DNA of 64,000 nt from Branchiostoma floridae (taxonomy: Eukaryota > Chordata > Leptocardii > Amphioxiformes > Branchiostomatidae), in NCBI RefSeq assembly GCF_000003815.2, contig NC_049980.1, forward strand, positions 31,903,779 through 31,967,778. Direction: 5' to 3'. Positions 40,001 to 43,687 of this stretch are shown piece by piece. The notes below the pieces were generated by a model. That model ran no database searches, was not told where the DNA came from, and was given only the letters and a program-made list of their open reading frames with translations. The position numbers and the translations under genes are program-made. The stretch's first letter is position 1; every line of letters starts with the position of its first letter.

Positions 40001-42424
40001 GAACATTAGGACTTGGGTGGTTGAATTTGATGTCCCATTTGAAATTGATGTCACGGTATTGTTTTCTTCATGCACGTATGCGCACAGTCGAAGTGTTTTG
40101 AATTTCGCGCCGTATAAAGAGTACGGCAGCCATCGTCAACTTCCGCGCTTTGGAATGTCGATGCGGACGTGAGGGTTAAAGGCAACCTAAGCAATATTAG
40201 AGTGAGAATATAAAAGTGGAAATATTCTGGATGATGCAATCTGTATAAGAATGGATATCTACTGCACTATATTCCCACATTTACATCATTATGTCATTAT
40301 GAGCAGTTAATTCAAAACGGAACAAAATCAAGCCAAGCTAGGATTCCCTAAATATGGTAACCCACAAAAATTAGACTTCACTACATCCAAGCGCGACGTG
40401 CACTGTGGCAATAAATATTTGCTCACTGAATGTTGGTATGGAATGGAATATATAGAGTTGCTTCATCTTATTACGCAGAAAAGTGCCCCAAAAATTTCCT
40501 TTGATAATTCAAGTTCTACAACCCTGGCTCGGGCTAAATATTGCTTGTGTTGCCGACGACCTTACTGAGGTAAACTACGTGTACCGATGTTGTCTGGTGC
40601 TCATTTTCCGCCGATAACCTGTCTGGTTCGTATGTGATTAAGCCCGACATAAGTGCTAGAAACTGGGCAAGCACAAAGCCAAAGGGAGACGGGGCACCGC
40701 CCTAGGGTATTGTGTGCGCATTAAGACTTGGGTGGTTGAATTTTGATTTGATGTACCAGCAAAAAACATACCGTGCAGATACTTGTAATATGTGCCAACT
40801 CCGATATTGAAAAACAAGGTGTACATGAGTATACTTTCATATTAGGCAGGCTGTAAAATGAAAGTAACGCAGATTTAAAACATGCAGATGTCAGTTACTG
40901 GCGCATCAAACGAATAGGACAGCGATTAAAAAAAAACTCGTATTTAACACGGTATACCAGTAGAGATATTTGAATATTACTTTTTGATAGTATGTTCCAA
41001 ATATTCTGATACGCGTAATTCACTATACAAAAGGACATCATCTTATATACATTGATTTTAGTACATAATGACATGTGACAACCCCTGCATGGTATATACG
41101 GGAAAATGTATTAAAGAATGTCAAGACGCTAGAAATTACTCCAATATATAGGCTATATATGTCCTTATAATTATGGAACCGTAGTTATGTACCGGTGGAC
41201 GCCATACTTTATATACAATGTACAATATTGTTGTGCAATAAAGTTATTATGATCTGACAATTGTCGAAAACATGGCAACGCGGAGGAGACATGATGAAAC
41301 AGGCACAAACACGTACACCTGGTCCATACGATTCAGTGCACAAAATTGTGCGCGGAAGGCAAAACCCGTGGGGCTTACTTCAAAATGCTGTATTTCCTGT
41401 TGCCCCAGAAAAACCTGCGGACCCAAGCCTTTTTTTAAGGTGGGCGGTGGAGTCATCTGGTTTCCAGTTCTCCCATACTGCATACATCTCTGCTCTGTGA
41501 ATCTTGGTTTGATAATTATGGGTTTATTTGTACCTATGATTTGATGTCTCTGTCCGATGATTGTCTGTTCTGTTACCCAATGACTTCGTACCTATGATCT
41601 TTGTTAAAGGCCCCTTTACACGAGGGCAAGAATGAGCCAGACTGCCGTCTGAATGAAAGTTCTTTCCTATTCCTGGGAATTCGTAGTGTATTCAAAATTT
41701 CAAGAAATTTTCACTGCATTCCAGATCTTTGTGCCCGTTCTTTTGGCTGGCCCAAAAGTTTTTGACTTGCTCAAAACTTTCGAGGTGCATGTGAAGTTGA
41801 GAAATATCGAATGACATTCAAAGTGTTAATTCTTACTGCAGTCTGACCGCATTCTACGGCATTCCATTACCATTATTCGACACATTCTGATCTCATTCGA
41901 TGGAGAACCGAAAGGCATGCAAGCCACTTCAAATCCTGCTAGATTGTGGCCAAAAGAATATCTTGAATGCAGTGAAAATGTGTAGAATGCACAACAAATT
42001 TAAATACCCAGCAATAGAAAAAAATAATAGTTATTCTGACGGTATTTCGGCTCATCCCTTGTCGTGTGATGGGGACAGAAGGATTATCTGGAATTCCCGC
42101 CCGATTGTCTCACATTGTGATTCCGGCTGCAGCTGGTTCTGCTTTATTCCTGCTAATTTGTTTTCAGTGTAAGTCCCTATTAGTTGTACCTCTGTTCTCT
42201 TATGGTGTATCTTGTATGTGTCGCTATTCCCGAGTTTTATAAGCCCATGCAGGCTGGGCCCATTAAGCGTTAGACACGTAAATAATTTTTCATTCCTTCA
42301 TTCATACGTGTAGGGATGCTTTCTACTCACTGGTAGAGGGAAGTAGCGTCCGCTCTCCAGAAGGACGTCCAAAACAAACCGGCAACAGAACCAAGATGCC
42401 AACGGATCGGGAAAACCACCACAT
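6173..42424 (-). CDS. Giant mosaic polycystin-1-family receptor/channel (48 coding exons)
   Basis: One gene, read from a signal-peptide exon at 42424 down to a stop at 6173. All 48 exons I placed have plausible splice signals (mostly GT-AG) and join without phase conflict; total 9504 nt, 3167 residues. Architecture: signal peptide, PAN-like, LCCL, CUB, C-type lectin, F5/8C, Link, trefoil, FTP lectin, F5/8C-like, PAN, ricin-B-like, unassigned beta module, FN3 x2, linker, GAIN/GPS, TM1, PLAT, TM2-5, polycystin domain, six-TM channel, coiled-coil tail. By family knowledge such proteins are autoproteolysed at the GPS and act at cilia or cell surface, often with a PKD2-type partner. PKD repeats, LRR, WSC and REJ modules of vertebrate PKD1 were not recognised. 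Uncertain points: the gap at 31971-32343 could hide an exon, and the acceptor of the exon near 17798 is a choice. No one-to-one vertebrate orthologue is claimed; ligand unknown. Confidence 0.85.
9063..11610 (-). CDS. Polycystin exons 41-44: transmembrane helices 2-6 region
   Basis: Rest of exon 11043-11715 plus 10489-10630, 9903-10138 and 9063-9237. Hydrophobic helices: FSRVQRLSCGLCIIYTTMIA, LYVLPVNVLLIQLFKW, FVYVAWSVLVLICGVSAFFT, ILAVSALVSFVFK and VISFFLFVVILLFVANGG; loops are basic or charged (KEKKQPTKNP, SSREQKKREETRKSTD). The last exon carries DDYWSWARDVLVPGLF, the start of the polycystin extracellular domain. This layout is that of polycystin-1 proteins (11 TMs). Phases 0, 1, 0 and 1 are consistent. 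Confidence 0.8.
9309..9812 (+). mobile_element. Decayed non-LTR retrotransposon (LINE) ORF remnant
   Basis: In an intron of the polycystin gene, on the opposite strand. Three-frame reading gives GMSSISLRSKSAKLLSMEDK, SRDEKVSQAGI, then RSRLKHKDIFGVIYPGKE and, from 9603, ELTQMLSERSVSWEDRIEEA, KKSQKYQELVTNA. These resemble the C-terminal region of LINE reverse transcriptase proteins found in amphioxus and other aquatic animals. Frames are broken; function lost. Identification is from remembered motif style only. Confidence 0.4.
11610..12534 (-). CDS. Polycystin exons 39-41 (start): PLAT/LH2 domain
   Basis: Exons 12367-12534, 11991-12142 and the first ~100 nt of 11043-11715. Encoded: YYYKMTVYTSHGRGSGTKSN, VAFSLFGDKGSTGVRVFKQD, GGVDIFLMAVEESLGDLQRL, QIWHDNQGGDDRAWKLDKVI, then FLCSQWLSLDHGDGRTNRIL. 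Y.V.V.TG...GSGT.S.V...L.G..G.......... F......LG.L....IWHDN.G....W.L..V.V.D...G....F....WL..D.GDG is the PLAT domain. It sits in the first intracellular loop in polycystin-1 proteins and binds lipids or regulates trafficking. Confidence 0.9.
12809..17798 (-). CDS. Polycystin exons 30-38: GAIN domain, GPS cleavage motif and first TM
   Basis: Exons 17632-17798, 17008-17130, 15973-16104, 15426-15513, 15098-15231, 14673-14915, 13853-14324, 13440-13606, 12809-13039. The first five encode helix-rich sequence (ADPVALVEALARTMQ, SCKRALERLKIASERLRTTN, LAYLTVLDNLNDDLARKVVA, DMLRSVGHVFHEALG) as in GAIN subdomain A; later exons are beta-rich. The GPS reads WLPNGCRV...ETVCACNHMTAFGAGF, with W, the paired cysteines and the HM-T cleavage tripeptide all present, so autoproteolysis is predicted. 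TM1 follows (AGVLATVLTTLTLYFVVVMF). The acceptor at 17798 (GCTAG|CG) is chosen for phase; GATAAAG|GCA at 17829 is an alternative but breaks phase. REJ not recognised in this stretch. Confidence 0.75.
15640..15968 (-). mobile_element. tRNA-derived SINE (minus strand)
   Basis: On the minus strand a tRNA-like head ends with a B-box GGGTTCGAATCC followed by TTGGGAAAGACACTTTA and GGTGTAAAATGGGTACC. The same body (CTTGGGAAAGACACTT, GTGTAAAAATGGGTACCT) appears in the SINE at 35505-35750. It begins within a few bases of the donor of polycystin exon 15973-16104, so nearly all of that intron's start is SINE. Confidence 0.65.
16126..16187. repeat. (TA)n(TG)n microsatellite
   Basis: TATATA run followed by about 22 GT units, immediately upstream (on the gene strand) of polycystin exon 15973-16104. 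Confidence 0.9.
16826..16920 (-). pseudogene. Partial tandem copy of a polycystin exon (pseudo-exon)
   Basis: A ~90 bp block nearly identical to 16997-17090, offset by about 171 bp. It keeps the donor (CAGCCG|GTAAGC) and codes AIDIVDVNNIAAADPVALVE-like sequence, but the 5' part of the real exon, including its TTTTTAG acceptor, is not duplicated and no alternative AG lies close upstream. It is therefore probably not spliced in. Few differences, so recent. Confidence 0.55.
17325..17575 (-). repeat. Dispersed T-rich-headed repeat, copy 1
   Basis: About 240 bp similar (roughly 80 percent by eye) to 20815-21055. Shared blocks: GCAAC(G/A)GTACATTACAC, CACAAGCTGATTACAT, TCTACAAATAACATTA. A T-rich stretch at the left end suggests an antisense retroposon tail (SINE or LINE 3' end). 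Family not identified. Confidence 0.45.
18072..19276 (-). CDS. Polycystin exons 27-29: Ser/Thr-rich and acidic linker
   Basis: Three phase 1-1 exons: 19217-19276 (GTATEEQTLISTSVSSTEST), 18736-18810 (NTTSVPTRARSTTENMPDTT) and 18072-18227 (GNQESDLDTDVLSEDGFGGF ... SDVGSSSSDDAD). The first two look like an O-glycosylated stalk; the third is strongly acidic. All three are frame-neutral cassettes, so alternative inclusion would change stalk length without disrupting the frame. Splice sites: CACAG|GA..ACCA|GTAAGT, CTAG|AT..GAAG|GTAAAA, CCCAG|GC..GATG|GTTGGT. Confidence 0.6.
19679..21441 (-). CDS. Polycystin exons 25-26: two fibronectin type III domains
   Basis: Each FN3 is one phase 1-1 exon. 21178-21441: VWIQNLTVSMVTEESFYVTW ... 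MGYQVTYHLMG ... LRGLLPGVEYNVSARAIT. 19679-19948: DSPRDFRAVTVTDRSATLVW ... FLLELIPV ... LTGLAPLQPYVAKLYAVG. The core W, the Y/L of the C strand, and 'L.GL.P...Y...... A' are the FN3 signature. FN3 domains occur next to GAIN domains in several adhesion receptors. A TIR element and a T-rich dispersed repeat occupy the 1.2 kb intron between them. Confidence 0.85.
20241..20640. mobile_element. TIR element (MITE-like) with ~100-bp inverted ends
   Basis: Left end TATTCAAATACAATTCAATC..CTACAAGTGG..GACATCCATCACTCTTCTTC and right end GAAGAAGAGTGATGGATGTC..GAGATTGAATTGTATTTGAATA are inverted copies; the middle also pairs (GAACAATTCA / TGAATTGTTC). The first ~58 bp are tandemly duplicated at the left edge (20241-20298 and 20299-20343). 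No coding content. A second copy, split by another repeat, is at 60078-61705. Confidence 0.65.
20815..21055 (-). repeat. Dispersed T-rich-headed repeat, copy 2
   Basis: Second copy of the repeat at 17325-17575, in the intron between the two FN3 exons. Confidence 0.45.
21739..22317 (-). CDS. Polycystin exons 23-24: unassigned beta-rich module
   Basis: Exons 22257-22317 (VGPGTVSAHWNLSEYACET) and 21739-21923 (STVLVAQTNLRTSLTTSWNV...TNLGLEVPYLLEVYIMTQRS...). The 61-nt exon was found because the flanking phases (1 and 2) require an exon there; acceptor TTTTAGCAG|AA, donor ACAAG|GTAGGT. The sequence is beta-strand-like and lies just before two FN3 domains, so it may be a degenerate Ig/FN3-like domain. 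No family recognised. Confidence 0.55.
22571..22981 (-). CDS. Polycystin exon 22: ricin-B-lectin-like beta-trefoil
   Basis: A 411-nt phase 1-1 exon. The segment GPCLAHHPRYHWLHTAEGTL, RNGETSQCLELLPNNAIVTT, DCSPIRESIFFEV, and GREVCFDNIDGSIELVNC shows repeated 'W....G.L.n....CL......v...C' units spaced ~40 residues, as in ricin B-type trefoil lectins. A preceding CSCMYANSASRVP part is unassigned. Sugar-binding residues cannot be judged by eye. Domain assignment moderate; coding status strong (splice sites, phase, open frame). Confidence 0.6.
23179..23442 (-). CDS. Polycystin exon 21: PAN/apple domain
   Basis: One 264-nt phase 1-1 exon: FELIPALARFRQHIDRRSRM, NLSLADCAIRCLEEPTFFCQ, SFQYKAGIRHCEMFGWAAPK, DSSVSYFERNFE. 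S...C...C......C.SF.Y......C.......... ...YFER is a textbook PAN/apple module (hepatocyte growth factor, plasminogen). Mediates protein or carbohydrate binding. It resembles, but is more canonical than, the Cys-rich exon at the protein N-terminus. Confidence 0.8.
24523..25523 (-). CDS. Polycystin exons 19-20: second F5/8C-like galactose-binding domain
   Basis: Exons 25246-25523 and 24523-24697, joined in phase 0. Encoded pieces: NIGGINVAALSSGGQCVN, GIIDGQLTPRPGQLGWLSSQ, GSWVQLKFDGYYFINRAKIA, RTIRLTFDDGSYED, then VELRQREGSDQYDVTQ and VKMTVLTTYTASTSGFIEAQ. N.A..S......IIDG.......GW.S.....WVQL.F...Y.I....I......Q.......F.DGS matches the discoidin/galactose-binding-like superfamily, more diverged than the other F5/8C copy. 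Outer boundaries phase 1. Confidence 0.7.
25816..26578 (-). CDS. Polycystin exons 17-18: fucolectin (FTP) domain
   Basis: Exons 26423-26578 and 25816-26109. The first encodes NIALGKRTRQSTTLDANSHS...CVRTDNVTSP, the second DHWWYVDLDRQWAIDRVTVV, CGQDHSIAASQSELTIPCGG and MRGRYVGIRLTQLGEPRRLE. NIALGK.TRQS.T, WW.VDL.....I..V.V, CG.........(I.C)....GRYV.I...G....L...E.EVY are the hallmarks of the fucolectin/tachylectin-4/pentraxin-1 domain, an F5/8C relative that binds fucose. The exon boundaries are phase 1 outside and phase 1 inside. Confidence 0.85.
27089..27220 (-). CDS. Polycystin exon 16: P-type trefoil domain
   Basis: Single 132-nt phase 1-1 exon, acceptor TTGAAG|GA, donor AAACAG|GTCAGG. It encodes LGCSTPLVARQPCAWDDV, TPHECELHGCCWDPYPGYPA and CFRKT. 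The order C....R..C......EC..xGCC.D......CF with six cysteines is the trefoil (P-type) signature, seen in TFF peptides, zona pellucida proteins and sucrase-isomaltase, where it aids mucin/glycan association. The exon was found in a frame different from the longest open frame at this place, so it is easily missed; phases with both neighbours support it. Confidence 0.75.
27275..27595 (-). repeat. Dispersed ATGCAAAT-type repeat, 5' part
   Basis: On the minus strand it follows the 5' part of the copy at 60301-61585: AAAGGTTATGTTTT, ATAACTCGAGAAGCCTTGGAT, ATTTTTGAGTTGTAGATAGC, GTTTGGGCCCCCTAG. It stops before the octamer-rich half. Confidence 0.45.
27725..27925 (-). mobile_element. tRNA-derived SINE (minus strand)
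   Basis: Minus-strand reading gives GTGTGGCGCAACGGCAAGAG (A-box region) and GGTCCCGAGTTCGATACTC (B-box), a tRNA-like head. The acceptor stem does not close, so this is a SINE head and not a tRNA gene. Confidence 0.6.
27943..28330 (-). repeat. Dispersed ATGCAAAT-rich repeat, 3' half
   Basis: Minus-strand copy carrying paired octamers (ATTATGCAAATTA, TAATTTGCATAA) and the family's terminal motif CATGGAGATATTAGGTC..GAACTCTTGTTA. Confidence 0.5.
28433..28726 (-). CDS. Polycystin exon 15: Link (Xlink, hyaluronan-binding) domain
   Basis: A single phase 1-1 exon of 294 nt encoding one ~97-residue domain: GVFNMGPELSFPAARHHC, MASPSELRAAFEAGESIFRH, GWLTDQTHRYILER and VWCMQP. The V.F, A...C...... (M)A(S)P..L.AA.EAG....GWL.D...RY pattern is that of the Link module. 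In vertebrates Link modules bind hyaluronan. The usual second cysteine of the C-x-GWL segment is replaced (SIFRHGWL), so one disulfide may be missing. Its acceptor sits right against a TTCA microsatellite. Confidence 0.75.
28734..29020. repeat. (TGAA)n microsatellite, imperfect
   Basis: About 290 bp of TGAA/ATGA units with interruptions. On the gene's strand it reads (TTCA)n and runs directly into the Link exon acceptor TTTCAG at 28727-28732, supplying its pyrimidine-rich tract. Confidence 0.9.
29096..30150 (-). CDS. Polycystin exons 13-14: F5/8 type C (discoidin) domain
   Basis: Exons 29927-30150 and 29096-29255, joined in phase 0. The first encodes TVYADARPWVELDFGREIYL...YSLQTSTDGVVYNDHGN, the second VYQANTDPGTVVRTFIQPRV, SSRYLRVLPVAWFGRPALTL and GVLGCE. 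W.ELDFG, S.DG..Y......, V...F..P...RY.R..P..W.G.......V.GC is the standard discoidin pattern (galactose-binding-like fold; phospholipid, collagen or glycan ligands). Outer boundaries are phase 1. Confidence 0.8.
30293..31739 (-). CDS. Polycystin exons 10-12: C-type lectin-like domain
   Basis: Exons 31635-31739, 31263-31366 and 30293-30479. They encode HCPFGWRAWRDSCYYFGRSD..ACHNMA, AHVVEINSEAEQEIL...DKYWVGLRFS, and SNSWYNWWNQVPL...DTCVIMGRTAGFQW...ARVVCEIE. The C-P-x-G-W start, A-H-V-V-E-I-N-S-E-A-E-Q motif, YWVGL (WIGL-like) and the final C....VCE are diagnostic of the C-type lectin fold. The canonical EPN/QPD and WND calcium-sugar motifs are not evident, so sugar binding is not assured. CTLDs also occur in vertebrate PKD1 and PKD1L proteins. 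Bounded by phase-1 introns. Confidence 0.8.
31908..31946. repeat. Short palindrome beside an assembly gap
   Basis: TTGGATATGGCATC and GATGCCATATCCAA pair with an 11-base loop. The motif GGATATGGCATC also occurs at 26207-26220 with similar left flank, so it belongs to a dispersed repeat. The gap starts 25 bp later. Confidence 0.5.
31971..32343. other. Assembly gap (Ns)
   Basis: 373 Ns inside the polycystin gene between the CUB and C-type lectin exons; could hide a phase-1 cassette exon. Confidence 1.
32390..33379 (-). CDS. Polycystin exons 8-9: CUB domain
   Basis: Exons 33219-33379 and 32390-32555 join in phase 0. They encode GCDSVMTASSRSREFYSNSP, CKLHIIGNPGGMIAPKFKFS, then DELEVNSGPNKGYFVGKYTN and TGQYLWVTWNTTD. 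The pattern C...Y.SP....C.w.i...G.I.L.F..F.L......D.L.V..G....(G) is that of a CUB domain, an extracellular protein-binding beta-sandwich. The 3' exon ends 47 bp from an assembly gap (31971-32343), so a further exon may be lost there; the next visible exon is nevertheless phase-compatible. Confidence 0.7.
32922..33175 (+). mobile_element. tRNA-derived SINE (plus strand)
   Basis: Head GTCTCCGTAGCTCAACTGGTA (A-box) and CCTGGTTCAAATCCTGG (B-box), then a tRNA-unrelated body ending AAAGGAAACTTGTTGCCCT. Preceded by a poly-G run (32906-32920). The anticodon arm is disrupted by an insertion, so not a functional tRNA gene. Confidence 0.65.
33734..35861 (-). CDS. Polycystin exons 4-7: LCCL domain
   Basis: Four small exons: 35810-35861, 34649-34715, 34101-34240 and 33734-33774. 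Together they encode VCNATATLSL..., IVCPPGCASVAGTIYGDGMY, NSSVCKAAVHHGWIRDELGG...YTTTRNGVTALW and YNGRDGTSFYFLH. The CPxGC motif, the SSVCKAAVHHG core and the SFxF end are the hallmarks of an LCCL domain (cochlin/Limulus factor C), a ~100-residue fold implicated in lipopolysaccharide or matrix binding. Internal phases are 2, 0 and 2; outer boundaries are both phase 1. A tRNA-derived SINE (35505-35750) lies just 3' of the first of these exons. Confidence 0.8.
33944..34060. repeat. (CT)n tract
   Basis: Long pyrimidine-rich CT repeat in the intron inside the LCCL domain. Confidence 0.85.
35505..35750 (+). mobile_element. tRNA-derived SINE (plus strand)
   Basis: AACTAGTAGAGCGTATCGG (A-box region), CCCGAGTTCGATCCCCGCC (B-box), then CTTGGGAAAGACACTTC and GTGTAAAAATGGGTACCT. 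Same family as the element at 15640-15968, opposite orientation. Confidence 0.65.
36013..36619 (-). CDS. Polycystin exons 2-3: PAN/apple-like Cys-rich module plus microexon
   Basis: Exon 36389-36619 encodes a ~77-residue Cys-rich segment (HACLGGLYDIS, ATCAHLCTVSGSCGAFVHV, SSCTLKQACPAPGNF) whose C..C...C..F....C.L spacing resembles a PAN/apple domain, a protein- or carbohydrate-binding fold. Acceptor CTTCCAG|ACC, donor AGGC|GTGAGT. It is followed by a 30-nt microexon (36013-36042, PHPWPYSDDE) flanked by AAG|CT and GAAG|GTATG; both are phase 1-1, so the microexon can be skipped without changing frame. Confidence 0.6.
36785..37015. mobile_element. Foldback MITE-like element
   Basis: CTGGATATGATTTTTTAAACGG..CAGACGTTT on the left is matched by AAACGTCTGACCGTTCCAAATCATATCCAG on the right. 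About 230 bp, non-coding, in intron 1 of the polycystin gene. Confidence 0.6.
37120..37385 (-). repeat. Dispersed ATGCAAAT-type repeat, 5' part
   Basis: Minus strand starts TTACCTCCATGAAAAATGGAGG and continues with GTCTGTCTGTC, AGCATAACTTTAGAACC, GGTACTGCAGCAGAACTTC, as in the full-length copies. Confidence 0.5.
37648..38010 (+). mobile_element. 5'-truncated LINE: reverse transcriptase C-terminus and 3' UTR
   Basis: A frame ending at 37843 reads RGHNQRFHTLTCKTETYRAS, YFPRTVIEWNSLPEHLIHTT, SVEQFKAGVAKYYGYP and stop. The YFPRT..eWNSLP block followed by an F..x. tail is the conserved C-terminal end of many non-LTR retrotransposon proteins (CR1/L2-like). The following ~150 bp (ending ATTACGTAGATGTAGATAAG) is its likely 3' UTR. 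Opposite strand to the host gene, in intron 1. Confidence 0.65.
38500..39110. repeat. Intron-1 direct repeat, copy 1
   Basis: About 600 bp matching 40055-40175 plus 40580-41110 (about 85-90 percent by eye), with a long identical core around GTGCTAGAAACTGGGCAAGC and GGGGCACCGCCCTAGGGTAT. No coding content; family unidentified. Confidence 0.6.
39540..40010. mobile_element. Foldback element family, copy 1
   Basis: Left arm (CACACGAGAAGGAATGGGCC..CCGTCAGAATAACTACTCC) and right arm (GGAATAGTCGTTCTGACGGC..TCGTCTGAAAGG) are inverted and related. Similar structure at 41612-42140. Confidence 0.5.
40055..41110. repeat. Intron-1 direct repeat, copy 2, split by a MITE
   Basis: Second copy of 38500-39110. 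Between its halves lies 40178-40556, which begins GGCAACCTAAGCAATATTA and ends with the inverse form AATATTGCTTGTGTTGCC, matching the MITE at 54470-54850. So the MITE jumped into this repeat. Confidence 0.6.
41612..42140. mobile_element. Foldback element family, copy 2
   Basis: Left arm CCCCTTTACACGAGGGCAAG and right arm containing TTATTCTGACGGTATTTCGG and CTTGTCGTGTGATGGGGAC; interior arms pair around 41700-41960. Lies just 3' of the signal-peptide exon on the gene strand. Confidence 0.5.
42331..42424 (-). CDS. Polycystin exon 1: start codon and signal peptide
   Basis: ATG at 42424-42422 in a good context (A at -3). It encodes MWWFSRSVGILVLLPVCFG followed by RPSGERTLLPST, a typical signal peptide with a hydrophobic core and small residues before the likely cleavage point. 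Donor CTACCA|GTGAGT leaves phase 1, which exactly fits the first Cys-rich exon 5.7 kb downstream (36619). I chose it as first exon because it is the only signal-peptide-like exon upstream with matching phase. A non-coding 5' exon further up cannot be excluded. Confidence 0.7.
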
Positions 42425-42824
42425 TGTGGAAGATGCTTCTCCGTAGGTGTCGTCTGCCCGACTGAAATACACGTTTCACGGTGGGAACTCGATGGACTGA
42501 GAACTTGATATAAACACACCGCAGGATCAAATACGCCTTGTATAGCGTCCTTGGTAGCATAGGGCACCACCCAAGCTAGCTAATGTGTGAGCCGTCAGAT
42601 ATGGGCAGTCAGAAATGTTGACGATGTTCAAACATATAATGGTGCGATGATGCATACAATTCCACGAACTACAGATAGCGTAGAGAGGGTCATTTTTCAT
42701 CGATGACATATTTACAATCGTTGTGCGCTTCATCAAATAGCTCGGTCGCAGCGACGCCATCATCGTGCCATAGCTTTAGTGAGATACTCTATATTTGAAA
42801 AAAATTCGCGTTGATTTTGGGGGT

Positions 42825-42907
42825 AAATGCCGGGAAAGGAATATATACCGAGAAGCTTGTTGGGGGCGCGTACAAGCTTCCCGGTATATATTCCTTTCCC
42901 GGCATTT
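42825..42907. repeat. Near-perfect 36-bp-arm palindrome
   Basis: Left arm 42825-42860 and right arm 42872-42907 are inverted copies with one mismatch, separated by 11 bases (TGGGGGCGCGT). Arm motif: ATGCCGGGAAAGGAATATAT..GAAGCTTGT. It lies ~400-480 bp upstream of the polycystin start codon. Could form a cruciform; or be a very small foldback element. Confidence 0.85.
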
Positions 42908-43687
42908 TCGCACAACGGCGATCAGCGTTTTCGCCCCCCCCCCCCCCCCCAAGAGCAGCTGGTTACTACATATTACAGGTGCGCTACCTGGTACTATACT
43001 GCACCTGGGGAGTAACGTATATGGCACCTTATTACCGTACCGTAAGATGTCATACCTCGAAAGTCGATACTATATTGTTCGGTGCAAACATGACATTGAA
43101 ATGAAAAAGACAATTTTTGCAGCTGAGGTGGCATAAAACCAGTACTACTGCGAACGTATAAATCAACACCGTCTATGGTACGGAATACGTCAGCTATATG
43201 TTTTCAATTTGTCACAGTGTTTTCTTTCTTGTGCTGGAAACATTTCTAAAGCACTAACAAAAACACACGTGAATAATAGTTTCTCATTATAAACACTATC
43301 TACGCGCAAGTTGCAAGTTGATATAGCTGTTGCTAAATGCTACACAAACACTGGTAAAGTACCAGTCTTAAGAAACACGGGTGAATGCATCAGTTCCTAA
43401 ATACTAGAAAAAACAGTCATGTTGGAGGTGAAGATATCCCTTGGCCAGGTGCATATACCAAAATGTGCGTTATTCTAATTAATACCTAATATTTGCATAA
43501 TTAATAAAGACATTACATAGTTCTTTTGTGGTCACTTCATGGTAGAGACTTCATATTGGAGATATATAGGTTGCTTGAGGACAGGTGAATACAATGAAAT
43601 ACGTATTATGTCAAGACTCAGGTATATGCAATAATGGGAATACAAGGGACCCAACCCTCCTTGTCTGAAACAAGTTCAACTATCTTA

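Noticed and set aside
42795-43136. Overlapping open frames on both strands
   Set aside because: They are translations of the palindrome and the poly-C run; symmetrical frames are expected from an inverted repeat.
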